A DNA stretch of 64,000 nt from an uncultured Thiohalocapsa sp. (GCF_913063425.1 NZ_CAJXYK010000026.1:20121-84120), one strand, 5' to 3'. Positions 25,623 through 34,105 are shown, counted from the stretch's first letter. Made by a program: numbers and translations. The notes: generated by a model not told the origin, from the letters alone.

Positions 25623-26435
25623 ATGACGCCGATGCATCGTCCGCCTCAGCCCGTGCTCGTCGCCGGTCTGCTGCTCGTCGCGGCCCACGCCACGCCGGTG
25701 GCAGCATCCGGTCTCGAAGACCAGGACTGGCAGCTCGCCCGGTACCGCACCGAAGCCGGCCTCACCGACGCCGCCGAGGGCGGCGCCCGGGCGGTGCTGC
25801 GCTTCGAGGACGGTCGGGTCGGCGGCAGTGCGGGCTGCAATCGGCTGCTCGGCGGCTACAGCCTGGAGGACGAGGTGCTGACCATCGCGCCGAACATGGC
25901 GAGCACCATGATGGCCTGTCCGCCGCCGCTCATGGAGCAGGAGCAGGCGGTCATCGCCGCGCTCGGGCAGGTGGCGGGCTATGGGCTCACCGACACCGGC
26001 CTGGCGCTCACGGACGCAGACGGGGAAGCGCTCCTGACCTTCGTGGAGCTCGCCGGCACGCCGCTCACCGGCACCACCTGGCATCTCACGCATTACAACA
26101 ACGGTAAAGGTGGGCTCGTCACCGTCGCCGCGGGCACCGACTTCGTGCTGATGCTCGCCGATGACGGCCGCCTCAGCGGCAAGGCCTGCAACAATTATCG
26201 CGGCGGCTATATCGTCTCCGGCGAGGATTTTGCGCTGGAGGGCCCGCTCGCCGCCACCAAGATGCTGTGTCCCGAGCCGGAGGGCATCAACGAGCAGGAA
26301 GCCGCCTATTTCGCCGCCCTGGAGCGCGTGGCGAGCCATCGTATCCGCGGTGACGAGCTGGTGCTGCTGGATGCGGACGGCGCCACCCAGGCCCGCTTCC
26401 GCGCAGCGCAACCGGGCGAGCAGCCGAGCGACTGA
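25623..26435 (+). CDS. Periplasmic protein with two META (HslJ-like) domains
   Basis: The protein is 270 residues with a signal peptide (PVLVAGLLLVAAHATPVAASG). Two META/DUF306 repeats follow: the first with AGCNRLLGGYSLEDEVLTI and MASTMMACPPPLMEQEQAV, the second with LSGKACNNYRGGYIV and ATKMLCPEPEGINEQEAAYF. The family includes HslJ, linked to heat and novobiocin tolerance in E. coli; a molecular function is not established. The ATG at 25623 follows GGAGACC at about 11 nt and starts directly before the signal peptide. The upstream in-frame Met would bury the signal peptide. Confidence 0.88.
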   Translation: MTPMHRPPQPVLVAGLLLVAAHATPVAASGLEDQDWQLARYRTEAGLTDAAEGGARAVLRFEDGRVGGSAGCNRLLGGYSLEDEVLTIAPNMASTMMACPPPLMEQEQAVIAALGQVAGYGLTDTGLALTDADGEALLTFVELAGTPLTGTTWHLTHYNNGKGGLVTVAAGTDFVLMLADDGRLSGKACNNYRGGYIVSGEDFALEGPLAATKMLCPEPEGINEQEAAYFAALERVASHRIRGDELVLLDADGATQARFRAAQPGEQPSD

Positions 26436-26578
26436 GCCCTGCCGTCGCCGGCCATCGAGTCGGGTGCAGGCCGCGAGCGCCTGCGGCGCGGCGCCCAAGA
26501 CCCCCAACGCCCGCCCGCTGCACCGGCACCCGCGCAACGGGTTTTGCCCGCCATCGCCGGATGCGGCATCATCGCCGC

Positions 26579-26806
26579 ATGCAGCCCCGACACCGCCACG
26601 CTGTCATGCCGCTCGCGCTGGCCCTCGCCCTGGCGGGGGCGACCCTGCTCGCCGCCTGCGGTCAGACCGGCGACCTGTACCTCGCCGAGGACGACCCGGC
26701 GCGCGCCGAGCGCGATGCCCGCGGCAGGGCGGCACCCTTTCCCTTCCCGCCCGAGGACGCGGCCTGGCCGCCGGCGGCACCGGCGGACGCCGACGCCGCT
26801 CAGTAG
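26579..26806 (+). CDS. lptM: LPS-assembly-associated lipoprotein LptM (YifL-like)
   Basis: This 75-residue lipoprotein has a signal peptide with lipobox (LALAGATLLAACGQ) and the short CGQTGDLYLAEDD motif after the modified Cys, matching the CGxxGxLYxP motif of YifL/LptM, which in E. coli assists oxidative maturation of the LptD translocon. The position just before lysA and the dapF cluster is the conserved one, which supports the call. The start may be the ATG at 26579 or 26606. An Asp/Ala/Pro-rich tail follows the motif. Confidence 0.8.
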   Translation: MQPRHRHAVMPLALALALAGATLLAACGQTGDLYLAEDDPARAERDARGRAAPFPFPPEDAAWPPAAPADADAAQ

Positions 26807-26837
26807 CGCCGCGGGCCACTTGCTGCGGATTCGGCCG

Positions 26838-28082
26838 ATGGACCACTTCAACGAGCGTGACGGGCGGCTCTTCGCCGAAGACATGCCGGTGAGCGAGCTC
26901 GCCGCGCGCTTCGGCACCCCCTGCTACGTCTACTCCCGCGCCACGCTGGAGCGCCACTGGCACGCCTTCGACCGCGCCCTCGGCGCGCGGGCGCACCTGA
27001 TCTGCTTCGCGGTGAAGGCCAACGGCAACCTGGGCGTGCTGAACCTGCTGGCGCGCCTGGGCTCCGGCTTCGACATCGTCTCCGTGGGCGAGCTGGAGCG
27101 GGTGCTCGCCGCCGGCGGTGACCCGGGCAAGGTGATCTTCTCCGGCGTCGGCAAGCGCACGGACGAGATCCGCCGGGCCCTGGCCGTGGGCATCCGCTGC
27201 TTCAACGTGGAGTCGGAGCCCGAGCTCCTGCGCATTGCCGCCGTCGCAGCGGAGCTCGACACCACCGCCACCGTGTCGCTGCGGGTGAACCCGGATGTGG
27301 ATGCCCGCTCGCATCCATACATCTCCACCGGGCTCCGGGAGAACAAATTCGGCATCGACATCCACGCGGCGGAGGCGGTCTATCAGCGGGCCGCGGCGCT
27401 TGAGCACATCCACGTGGCCGGCATCGACTGCCACATCGGCTCGCAACTGACGGAGCTGTCGCCCTTCCTGGACGCGCTGGACCGGGTGCTGGCACTGCTG
27501 GACCGGCTCGCCGCCCGGGGCATCGGCATCGAGCACCTGGACCTGGGCGGCGGCCTCGGCATCCGCTACACCGACGAAGCCCCACCGGAGCCGGACGCCT
27601 ATGCCGAGGCCCTCGACGCGCGCCTGGGCGACCGCGACCTGGAGATCATCCTGGAGCCCGGACGCGCCATCGCCGGCAATGCCGGCATCCTGCTCACCCG
27701 GGTGGAGTACCTCAAGCCCACGGCCACCCACAACTTCGCCATCGTGGATGCGGCCATGAACGACCTGCTGCGCCCGGCCCTGTACCAGGCGGAGCAGGAG
27801 ATCGTGCCCGCCGAGCGACGCGCCGGCGAGCCCATCGGCTGGGACATCGTGGGGCCTGTCTGCGAGACCGGCGACTTTCTGGGCAAGGGCCGGGCGCTGG
27901 TGCTCGCACCGGGCGATCTGCTCGCGGTGCGCTCCAGCGGCGCTTACGGCTTCAGTATGAGCTCCAACTACAACAGCCGCCCGCGTGCGGCGGAAGTCAT
28001 CGTGGACGGGGCGGAGGCCCATCTGGTGCGCCGCCGGGAGCAGCTTGCGGACCTGTATGCCGGCGAAAGCACCTTGCCCTGA
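26838..28082 (+). CDS. lysA: Diaminopimelate decarboxylase
   Basis: The 414-residue PLP enzyme makes L-lysine from meso-diaminopimelate. Visible motifs: the PLP lysine segment LICFAVKANGNLGVL near residue 60, GSGFDIVSVGELERVL, HIHVAGIDCHIGSQL, the glycine loop HLDLGGGLGIRY, ILEPGRAIAGNAG and the dimer-site segment GPVCETGDFLGKGR, ending with GAYGFSMSSNYNSRPRAAEV. The ATG at 26838 is chosen because DHFNERDGRLFAEDM begins the family alignment; the frame is open upstream through lptM in another phase. It lies 31 bp after lptM, in the lptM-lysA-dapF arrangement known from pseudomonads. Confidence 0.97.
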   Translation: MDHFNERDGRLFAEDMPVSELAARFGTPCYVYSRATLERHWHAFDRALGARAHLICFAVKANGNLGVLNLLARLGSGFDIVSVGELERVLAAGGDPGKVIFSGVGKRTDEIRRALAVGIRCFNVESEPELLRIAAVAAELDTTATVSLRVNPDVDARSHPYISTGLRENKFGIDIHAAEAVYQRAAALEHIHVAGIDCHIGSQLTELSPFLDALDRVLALLDRLAARGIGIEHLDLGGGLGIRYTDEAPPEPDAYAEALDARLGDRDLEIILEPGRAIAGNAGILLTRVEYLKPTATHNFAIVDAAMNDLLRPALYQAEQEIVPAERRAGEPIGWDIVGPVCETGDFLGKGRALVLAPGDLLAVRSSGAYGFSMSSNYNSRPRAAEVIVDGAEAHLVRRREQLADLYAGESTLP

Positions 28083-28140
28083 AACCCCGCGCGCTTGGCA
28101 CGCCGCGCCGCGTGACCTGCGCTGCTGCAACGCGTGCCCA

Positions 28141-28176
28141 GCAATCCGCCCAGCAATCCGCCCCGCAATCCGCCCC
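28141..28176. repeat. 12-bp tandem repeat, three copies
   Basis: GCAATCCGCCC(A/C) occurs three times head to tail in the gap between lysA and the methyltransferase gene. If the latter started at an upstream Met, the repeats would encode QQSA-type repeats, but the ribosome site points to the ATG at 28205. Confidence 0.85.
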
Positions 28177-28204
28177 GCAGGCAACATCGCCCGGAGACCA
28201 GCCC

Positions 28205-28882
28205 ATGAAGCGTCGCCCCGAGCCCGAGCTGATGGACGGCCCCGAACAGGCCCGCGCCTATGCCGAGGCCGACTTCAGCGAGCCCAACGAGCTGTTCCTG
28301 CGCCTGCTGACGGAGCTGGCCCCAGGCGACCTCGACGGCTGCCGTGCGCTGGACCTGGGCTGCGGCCCGGCGGACATCGTGATCCGGCTGCTGCGCCGCT
28401 GGCCCCGGCTGCACTGTGACGCCCTGGACGGCAGTCAGGCCATGCTGGACCTGGCGCGGGCGGCCATCGACGCCCTGCCCGATGTCGTCGCCCGCGCGCG
28501 GCTGCTGTGCGACAAGCTGCCGTCCGGGCGCATCGAGCCCGGCGCCTACGACCTGATCCTCTCCAACAGCCTGCTGCACCACCTGCACGAGCCGCAGGTG
28601 CTCTGGCGCAGCATCCGCGCGGCGGCCAAGCCCGGGGCCCTGGTGCTGGTGATGGATCTGACCCGGCCCGCCTCCGCCGGGCAGGCCGCTGCCCTGGTGG
28701 AAACCTACGCCGCCGATGCGCCGGAGGTGCTGAAGCAGGACTTCCGCAACTCCCTGCACGCGGCCTTCGAGCCGGCGGAGGTCACCGAGCAACTACGCGC
28801 GGCGGGGCTTGCCGGGCAGCTGTCGGTGAACGTCGTCAGCGATCGGCATTTGGCGGTGTGGGGGAGGTTGGGTGGCGAGTGA
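28205..28882 (+). CDS. Class I SAM-dependent methyltransferase
   Basis: The 225-residue protein has a Rossmann methyltransferase core: motif I CRALDLGCGPADIVIRLL, acidic CDALDGSQAMLDLA, motif IV DLILSNSLLHHLHEP and post-motif PGALVLVMDLTRP. It resembles methyltransferase-domain-25/11 type small-molecule methyltransferases; the substrate is unknown. The ATG at 28205 follows CGGAGACC by about 8 nt. It is an insertion in the otherwise conserved lysA-dapF neighbourhood, on the same strand and probably co-transcribed. Confidence 0.88.
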   Translation: MKRRPEPELMDGPEQARAYAEADFSEPNELFLRLLTELAPGDLDGCRALDLGCGPADIVIRLLRRWPRLHCDALDGSQAMLDLARAAIDALPDVVARARLLCDKLPSGRIEPGAYDLILSNSLLHHLHEPQVLWRSIRAAAKPGALVLVMDLTRPASAGQAAALVETYAADAPEVLKQDFRNSLHAAFEPAEVTEQLRAAGLAGQLSVNVVSDRHLAVWGRLGGE

Positions 28883-28932
28883 CGAGTGACGAGGCTGGCG
28901 GCTCTGATGCATCGCCCCTCGCCCCTCGCCCC
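28877..28932. repeat. Two adjacent heptanucleotide tandem repeats before dapF
   Basis: GAGTGAC is repeated at 28877-28890 and followed by GAGG; TCGCCCC is repeated three times at 28912-28932. They fill most of the 64-bp gap between the methyltransferase gene and dapF, ending 14 nt before the dapF ATG. The first overlaps the methyltransferase stop codon. Confidence 0.8.
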
Positions 28933-28946
28933 AGGAATTTGATCTG

Positions 28947-29777
28947 ATGCGCCTGCGATTCACCAAAATGCATGGCCTGGGCAACGACTTCGTCGTGCTC
29001 GACGGGGTGCGCCAGCAGGTGCAGCTCACGCCGGCGCTGGCGGCGCGGCTGGCTGATCGCCGCTTCGGCGTCGGCTGCGATCAGGTGCTACTGGTGGAAC
29101 CGCCGCGGCTGCCGGGGACGGATTTCCACTATCGGATTTTCAACGCCGACGGCTCGGAGGTGGAGCAGTGCGGCAATGGTGCGCGCTGCTTCGCCCGCTA
29201 CGTGCGCGACGCCGGCCTCACGGACAAGTCCGAGATCCCCGTGGGCACCGCCGCCGGGCCTATCCTGCTGCGGGTGCAGGCGGACGGCCGGGTCTGCGTG
29301 GACATGGGCGTGCCGCGGCTCGAGCCGGCGGACATTCCCTTCATTGCCGAGCGCCAGGCGACCCGCTACCCGCTGGCGCTTGACGATGGTGTGGTGGACA
29401 TCGCCGCTGTGTCCATGGGCAATCCGCACGCGGTGCTGGCGGTGGCCGATATGGACACGGCGCCGGTTGCAGTGCTGGGGCCTCGCATCGAGCACCACCC
29501 GCGCTTTCCGAGACGGGTCAATGTGGGCTTCCTTGAGATCCAGGATCGGCATCGGGTGCGGCTGCGGGTCTGGGAGCGCGGTGCCGGGGAGACCCTGGCC
29601 TGCGGCACCGGCGCCTGTGCCGCCGTCGTGGCGGGCCGTCTGTGGGGCGAGCTGGACGCCGAGGTGGCGGTGAGCCTCCCGGGGGGGACCCTTGTGGTAC
29701 ATTGGCCTGGGGCCGGCGCGCCCGTGCAGATGACCGGGCCTGCGACCCGTGTGTTCGACGGAGACATCGATCTATGA
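28947..29777 (+). CDS. dapF: Diaminopimelate epimerase
   Basis: The 276-residue enzyme converts LL- to meso-diaminopimelate for lysine and peptidoglycan. Key features are [16 protein letters not shown] at the start, the first catalytic Cys in [13 protein letters not shown] and the second in [14 protein letters not shown], both present, with MGNPHAVL between. Length is as usual for the family. The stop overlaps the start of the DUF484 gene by 4 nt (ATGA), indicating translational coupling. Confidence 0.97.
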   Translation: MRLRFTKMHGLGNDFVVLDGVRQQVQLTPALAARLADRRFGVGCDQVLLVEPPRLPGTDFHYRIFNADGSEVEQCGNGARCFARYVRDAGLTDKSEIPVGTAAGPILLRVQADGRVCVDMGVPRLEPADIPFIAERQATRYPLALDDGVVDIAAVSMGNPHAVLAVADMDTAPVAVLGPRIEHHPRFPRRVNVGFLEIQDRHRVRLRVWERGAGETLACGTGACAAVVAGRLWGELDAEVAVSLPGGTLVVHWPGAGAPVQMTGPATRVFDGDIDL

Positions 29778-30505
29778 GCAGCCGCCCCAAATCCGGGAGC
29801 CCATCCGCCGGCAGTGCCGCGTCCACGCAGCCCGGCGCCGCTGTCGGTGCCGGTGCAGACCCGTCTGACCGCGCCGTTGCCGCCTACCTGCTGCAGCACC
29901 CGGATTTTCTGGTGCACCACCCGGAGGTGCTCGCCAAGCTGCATGTACCCCATGGTGCCGGCGGCGCCGTGTCCCTCATCGAGCACCAGGTGGCTGTGCT
30001 GCGCGAGCAGCTGGGGCATGAGCGCGGCCGGCTCAATCACCTGATGGCGCGTGCGCACGAGTACGACCAGCTCGCGGCCCGCCTGCACGAGCTGACGGTG
30101 CAGCTCATCACCGTGCCGGACCTGGAGCGGGCCTGTGCGGCACTGGAGGCGGCGCTGCGCGAGCAGTTCAATGCCGAGGCCGTGGCCATCAAGCTTTTCC
30201 CGGTGGACCCGGCGCAGCGGGCGGACGATCCGGTGGTGAAGGGGTTCCTCGAGTTCATCGACCGCGACCGCTGCCTGTGCGGCCCGCTGATGCCGAAGCA
30301 GGCGGAGCCGCTCTTCGGCGCCGACGCCGAGGCCATCCAGTCCGCAGCCCTGGTACCCATGCGCGGCACCGAGCAGACCGGGGTGCTCGGCATCGGCAGC
30401 CGCGACCCCAAGCGGTTCACGCGGGACATGGGCACAGAGCTGCTGGAGCGCTTGGGCGCCATCGCCGGCGCCAAGCTCACGGACCTCGCGCATCGGCAAG
30501 CCTAG
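29774..30505 (+). CDS. DUF484 family GAF-like protein
   Basis: The 243-residue protein has the DUF484 start [22 protein letters not shown] followed by [17 protein letters not shown] and a predicted coiled coil, then a GAF-like domain ([34 protein letters not shown]). Its function is unknown; in gammaproteobacteria it sits between dapF and xerC, as here. The start at 29774 overlaps dapF by 4 nt. The Ser/Ala/Gly-rich first 30 residues are a variable tail. Confidence 0.92.
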   Translation: MSSRPKSGSPSAGSAASTQPGAAVGAGADPSDRAVAAYLLQHPDFLVHHPEVLAKLHVPHGAGGAVSLIEHQVAVLREQLGHERGRLNHLMARAHEYDQLAARLHELTVQLITVPDLERACAALEAALREQFNAEAVAIKLFPVDPAQRADDPVVKGFLEFIDRDRCLCGPLMPKQAEPLFGADAEAIQSAALVPMRGTEQTGVLGIGSRDPKRFTRDMGTELLERLGAIAGAKLTDLAHRQA

Positions 30506-30540
30506 ACGCTGAGACCCGATCCGCGTCGCAGACGAAGCCC

Positions 30541-31500
30541 ATGGCCGACCGTCCCGTCTCAGGCCCGACCCCGCCTGTGGGCGCCGCCGCCACGGGCGAC
30601 CACTGGCTGGACGCCTTCCTGCATCACCTCGCGCACGAGCGGCGGCTGTCTGGCCATACCCTGGATGCCTACCGCAGGGACCTGCTGCGCGTGCTCGCCT
30701 GGCGCGCCGAGCGCCGCGTGGGCGACTGGCCGGCCCTGAGCGACGGACAGGTGCGCCGCTACGTCGCCGACCGCCATCGTGCCGGCGTCTCCGCCCGCAC
30801 CCTCGCGCGCGAGCTCTCCGCACTGCGGGCGCTGTTCGAATACCTGCTGCGCGAGGGCGCGGCGAGTCTGAACCCGGCCCGCACCGTGCGCCCGCCGAAG
30901 GCGCGGCAGCGCCTGCCCAACACCTTCGACCCGGACCAGCTGGGGGCGCTCATCGACGCCGGCCCCGATCAGGGAGGTGGCGACGACCCGCTCACCCGCC
31001 GCGACACGGCCATGGTTGAGCTGTTCTATTCCTCTGGCCTGCGACTGGCGGAGCTGATCGGCGTGGACACCCGCGACATCGACCCGGCGGATGCGACCCT
31101 CACCGTCGTCGGCAAGGGTGCGAAGACCCGTCGCGTGCCGGTGGGACGCGCGGCGCTCGCTGCCATCGGGCGCTGGCTTCAGGTGCGCGGGCTCCTGGCC
31201 GGCCTGGATGAGCCCGCGCTCTTCGTCAGCAGCCGCGGCCGGCGCATCCACCCACGCACGGTGCAGCAGCGCCTGCGCCTGTGGGCCGAGCAGCGCGGCG
31301 CCGGACGCAAGCTGCATCCGCACCTGCTGCGCCACTCCTGCGCCAGCCACCTGCTGGAGTCCTCCGGCGACCTGCGCGCCGTGCAGGAGATGCTCGGCCA
31401 CGCCGACATCAGCACCACCCAGGTCTACACGCACCTGGATTTTCAGCACCTGGCACAGGTATACGACAAGGCGCATCCGCGGGCGAAGCGCAAGCGTTGA
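30541..31500 (+). CDS. xerC: Tyrosine recombinase XerC
   Basis: The 319-residue recombinase resolves chromosome dimers at dif together with XerD. The SAM-like N-terminal domain (FLHHLAHERRLSGHTLDAYRRDL) is followed by the catalytic domain with Arg168 in SSGLRLAEL, Lys185 in GKGAKTRRVP, the HLLRHSCASHLLE box and LGHADISTTQVYTH with the nucleophilic Tyr. The ATG at 30541 lies 35 bp after DUF484; a longer in-frame reading has no support. The context dapF-DUF484-xerC supports XerC rather than XerD. Confidence 0.96.
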   Translation: MADRPVSGPTPPVGAAATGDHWLDAFLHHLAHERRLSGHTLDAYRRDLLRVLAWRAERRVGDWPALSDGQVRRYVADRHRAGVSARTLARELSALRALFEYLLREGAASLNPARTVRPPKARQRLPNTFDPDQLGALIDAGPDQGGGDDPLTRRDTAMVELFYSSGLRLAELIGVDTRDIDPADATLTVVGKGAKTRRVPVGRAALAAIGRWLQVRGLLAGLDEPALFVSSRGRRIHPRTVQQRLRLWAEQRGAGRKLHPHLLRHSCASHLLESSGDLRAVQEMLGHADISTTQVYTHLDFQHLAQVYDKAHPRAKRKR

Positions 31501-31513
31501 CGCACGCTGCGGC

Positions 31514-31709
31514 GGTCGCGGCAAGAATGCCGCTCCCACAGCCGCCGGCACGCTGTGGGAGCGGCCTCAGGCCGCGACAGTGCCCGTGCCGCCGCGGTCG
31601 CGGCAAGAATGCCGCTCCCACAGCCGCCGGCACGCTGTGGGAGCGGCCTCTGGCCGCGACAGTGCCCGCGCCGCCGCCGTCGCGGCTGGACTGCCGCTCC
31701 CACGGTGAC
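31514..31709. repeat. REP-like palindromic repeat, 82-bp period
   Basis: Between xerC and the glutaredoxin gene, 2.4 copies of an 82-bp unit begin at 31514, 31596 and 31678. Each contains GGTCGCGGCAAGAATGCCGC followed by CTCCCACAG and, inverted, CTGTGGGAGCGGCCT, so each unit can fold into long stem-loops. The GTGGGAGCGG core is typical of proteobacterial REP elements. A divergent relative occurs near 56430-56470. Confidence 0.85.
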
Positions 31710-31717
31710 CCCAAGCC

Positions 31718-31954
31718 ATGCCCGCCAAGCGCATCGTCCTCTACACCACTGCCGGCTGCCCGCACTGCAAGCGCGCCAAAGCCTTCCTCGCGCGCGAGGG
31801 CATCGCCTTCCGCGAGATGGATGTCGGCCGGAACCCACGCGCCCGCAAGGAGCTTGAGCGCCTCGGCGCCCGCGGCGTGCCGGTGCTGCTCATCGGCGAT
31901 GCGCGGCTCGACGGCTTCGACGAGAAGCGGTTCTGGCGGCTCTATCGCGCATAG
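31718..31954 (+). CDS. Glutaredoxin family protein
   Basis: This 78-residue protein is a single thioredoxin-fold domain with the redox motif CPHC in LYTTAGCPHCKRAKAFL, cis-Pro in RGVPVLLIG and a C-terminal helix. It may reduce disulfides or mixed glutathione disulfides in the cytoplasm. The dithiol CPHC differs from the common CPYC of glutaredoxins. It starts 9 nt after the REP-like repeat, with no strong ribosome site visible. Confidence 0.88.
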   Translation: MPAKRIVLYTTAGCPHCKRAKAFLAREGIAFREMDVGRNPRARKELERLGARGVPVLLIGDARLDGFDEKRFWRLYRA

Positions 31955-32451
31955 GTGCCCCGTCCGAGGGAGGATCGATGCCGATCGCGAGCGCGAAAAA
32001 AGCGGCCGCGAGCGCCGCATGGGGGAGCGCGGCGGTCGCGGCCGGATGGCCCGCGGGTTGGGGGAAGGGTGCCGGCGCCGATGGGGGCGGGCCGGCGTTG
32101 CGGGTTGCGGAGAGTCTAGACGGGTGGGTGGCTCAAACCGCGAGTCCGGCTGCCGGGGCGCCGCCGCCGGGTCAGGATGAATGGCTTCGACAGAAGTTGG
32201 TGGAATGCCGAATAAAGCCTTGTCGAATGCTGTTCATGGCTTGATGCAGGGGATCTTGGGGTTAGTCAGGAGGCAATACCTGAGTCAATTGGTCAGAAAC
32301 CGCGGAGTGTTTGTTGGATTCGTTGTCAAGTGCCGATCCGGGCGCAATGATTCGCGCCAACCGGGTCAACGACCAGGTTTTGTCGACGTCAGCAGAGCGC
32401 CGGCAATCAGCTGCCCAACCATTGTCTGACCGTAACCTGAGGTAAGCACCC
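31955..32451. other. Gene-free stretch upstream of the fasciclin gene
   Basis: About 500 bp without a convincing gene. The part from 32200 on is less GC-rich than the surroundings and probably contains the promoter of the fasciclin gene, but I could not place a -35/-10 pair. Frames across it encode low-complexity or unnatural sequence. Confidence 0.4.
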
Positions 32452-33078
32452 ATGACCGATTCCACTCAGAACGCCCCGAAGAAGTTCAACTACGGCCCGC
32501 TTGCGATCTTCGGCCTCGCCATGGCCCTGGGGCCGCTGACGGCGCTGTCCGTCGGCTCCCGCTACGCCGACGAGGCGACCTTCGAGCGCGCCAACGCCGC
32601 CCTCAAGAATGCCAAGCCCCAGGACATGCTCGCCCCCTATGACGTACAGGGCGTTCCCGCCTATGCCAGCGGCAAGACCGTGGCCGACATCCTGGCCAGC
32701 TCCGGTGTCTTCGGCAGCTTCGAGCAGGCCCTGGAGCTGGCCGGCATCGACCGGGAGCTCGCCGCGGCGGGCGAATACACGGTCTTCGCGCCGAGCGACG
32801 AGGCCTTTGCCGACATGCCCGAGAACGAGCGCCAGGCCCTGCTCGCTGACAAGGAGAAGCTCGCCGCCCTGGTGAAGAAGCACATCGTGCCCGGCCGCCA
32901 CACCGCCACTGACCTGATTCAGAGCGAGACCGTCCAGGCCATGGACGGCAGCACCCTGGACATCGGTCCGTCGGCGCGCTTCAACGGCCATGTGGGTGTT
33001 GCCAATGCCGAGGTGGTCAAGACCGGCCTGTACGCCGCCAATGGCGTTGTGCACGTCATCGACCGCGTGATCCAGTAA
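32452..33078 (+). CDS. Membrane-anchored fasciclin (FAS1) domain protein
   Basis: The 208-residue protein has a hydrophobic N-terminal segment (PLAIFGLAMALGPLTALSV) that may anchor or export it, and one FAS1 domain with the H1 motif YTVFAPSDEAFADMP, VKKHIVPGRHT and the H2 end VVKTGLYAANGVVHVIDRVI. FAS1 proteins mediate adhesion or protein contacts outside the cytoplasm; a precise role is unknown. A strong GAGGTAA ribosome site precedes the ATG and a strong terminator follows, so this is a well-expressed single-gene unit by its signals. Confidence 0.92.
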   Translation: MTDSTQNAPKKFNYGPLAIFGLAMALGPLTALSVGSRYADEATFERANAALKNAKPQDMLAPYDVQGVPAYASGKTVADILASSGVFGSFEQALELAGIDRELAAAGEYTVFAPSDEAFADMPENERQALLADKEKLAALVKKHIVPGRHTATDLIQSETVQAMDGSTLDIGPSARFNGHVGVANAEVVKTGLYAANGVVHVIDRVIQ

Positions 33079-33087
33079 CAGCACCCG

Positions 33088-33156
33088 CTCCGGGGCCGAG
33101 CCCCGGAGTTGCGTCTGTCAGGCCCCCGGCGGCAGCCGCCCGCCGGGGGCCTTTTG
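33088..33156 (+). terminator. Rho-independent terminator after the fasciclin gene
   Basis: Two hairpins follow the stop codon: CTCCGGGG-CCGAG-CCCCGGAG at 33088-33108, then a stronger one at 33121-33152 with GGCCCCCGGCGG pairing to CCGCCGGGGGCC, followed by TTTTG. The second has the stem plus T-run of an intrinsic terminator; the first may be a protective 3' hairpin. Confidence 0.85.
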
Positions 33157-33265
33157 TATGAGGTGTTGCCGTGGTTGCATTCCAGCCCGCCTTTGCTAAG
33201 GTCAGGCTTTCAAGGGGCGCGTCGCACGCTTTGTCGCGCGCCCGCCGCAACCGTGAGCCCCGCCC

Positions 33266-33787
33266 ATGGGAGACTGTCGTCTCATCTACCGCAGCACCTG
33301 CTCCGCGTCCTTCATGCCCAACGAGGACCTGCGCGCACTGGTGCACACCGCCGCCCAGCACAACGCCAAGCACGGCATCACCGGGCTGCTGCTGCTCTCG
33401 GGCGATCAATTCCTGCAGGTGCTGGAGGGGCCGGCCAAGGCCGTGAACCAGCTCTTCAACCGCATCATCCGCGACGACCGCCATCACGGCGTCGAGCTCA
33501 TCGCCTTCGAGCAGATCGGCCCGCGCTATTTCGACGATTGGTGCATGCACTTGGTCGATCTGTTCGATCTCTCACGGCAACCACGGGACCTGCTGGCCGA
33601 GAAGTACGGCGCCGCCAATGGCGTCATCCGCATCCCCGAGCGCCTGCACGAGATCTTCGGCCTGCTGTTGGACGCCCGCGCCATCTGCCGCAACCAGCCC
33701 TGGGAGGAGGATCGCGGCGACACCGCGGTGGAAGCCGTCCCGGCGCAGCCGCCTGACACCGTAGGGACGGCGCCGGCGGGCGACTGA
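33266..33787 (+). CDS. BLUF domain blue-light photoreceptor
   Basis: The 173-residue protein is a BLUF domain that binds FAD and senses blue light. The functional residues are all present with spacing like AppA: Tyr8 (LIYRS), Asn33 (QHNAKHGITG), Gln51 (GDQFLQVLEGP), Trp92 and Met94 (DDWCMHLVD). The C-terminal 60 residues carry no recognisable output domain, so it is a short BLUF protein acting through partner contacts. No EAL or regulator gene is adjacent. It stands alone, 110 bp after a terminator and upstream of hslV on the same strand. Confidence 0.93.
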   Translation: MGDCRLIYRSTCSASFMPNEDLRALVHTAAQHNAKHGITGLLLLSGDQFLQVLEGPAKAVNQLFNRIIRDDRHHGVELIAFEQIGPRYFDDWCMHLVDLFDLSRQPRDLLAEKYGAANGVIRIPERLHEIFGLLLDARAICRNQPWEEDRGDTAVEAVPAQPPDTVGTAPAGD

Positions 33788-33925
33788 GGTCGGCGGAGGC
33801 GGTCCGGTCGGCCGCCCCCCCCGTGTCCCAGCACGGCTCCAGCACGGCCCGAGCGGCGTGGGCCGGCTGGTCACGCGCCATGCGGAGCAACCGGGATGGC
33901 CGATGCAGACCCCCGGGGCTGCTGC

Positions 33926-33953
33926 TTACGTCGCGCGCTTTGCCGCGTACAAT
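33926..33953 (+). promoter_or_regulatory. Candidate sigma-70 promoter for hslVU
   Basis: TTACGT, 16 bp, TACAAT. The -10 matches at five of six positions, the -35 is weak. Transcription from here would carry the C-rich heptamer tract in the 5' leader of hslV. Confidence 0.35.
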
Positions 33954-34043
33954 GTAAGGTTTCGCCTCGGGGCCGGGGTCCGATCCGACATGCGTCGGCC
34001 CGACCCGAGCCCCTGGCCCCCAAGCCCGGTCCAGCCCCGCTCC

Positions 34044-34072
34044 AGCCCCCAGCCCCCAGCCCCCAGCCCCCC
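34044..34072. repeat. AGCCCCC heptamer tandem repeat; G-quadruplex-capable on minus strand
   Basis: Four consecutive copies of AGCCCCC, the last with an extra C, lie 33 nt before the hslV start. The complementary strand has four runs of five or six G separated by CT, the layout of a two-nucleotide-loop G-quadruplex. The flanking 34015-34080 is also C-rich. Confidence 0.8.
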
Positions 34073-34105
34073 AGCCAGCCAATTCCTCGTCGAGACGCAG
34101 CAGCA

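Larger units (their letters stand above)
33788..34105. other. Leader region of hslV, gene-free
   Basis: This 318-bp stretch holds a weak sigma-70-like pair, TTACGT at 33926-33931 and TACAAT at 33948-33953 with 16-bp spacing, and a long C-rich leader with tandem AGCCCCC heptamers ending 33 nt before hslV. No clear heat-shock (sigma-32) CTTGAA/CCCCAT pair was recognised. Confidence 0.4.

Noticed and set aside
31978..32429. Two plus-strand frames in the gap before the fasciclin gene
   Set aside because: Both encode low-complexity or unnatural sequence without ribosome sites.
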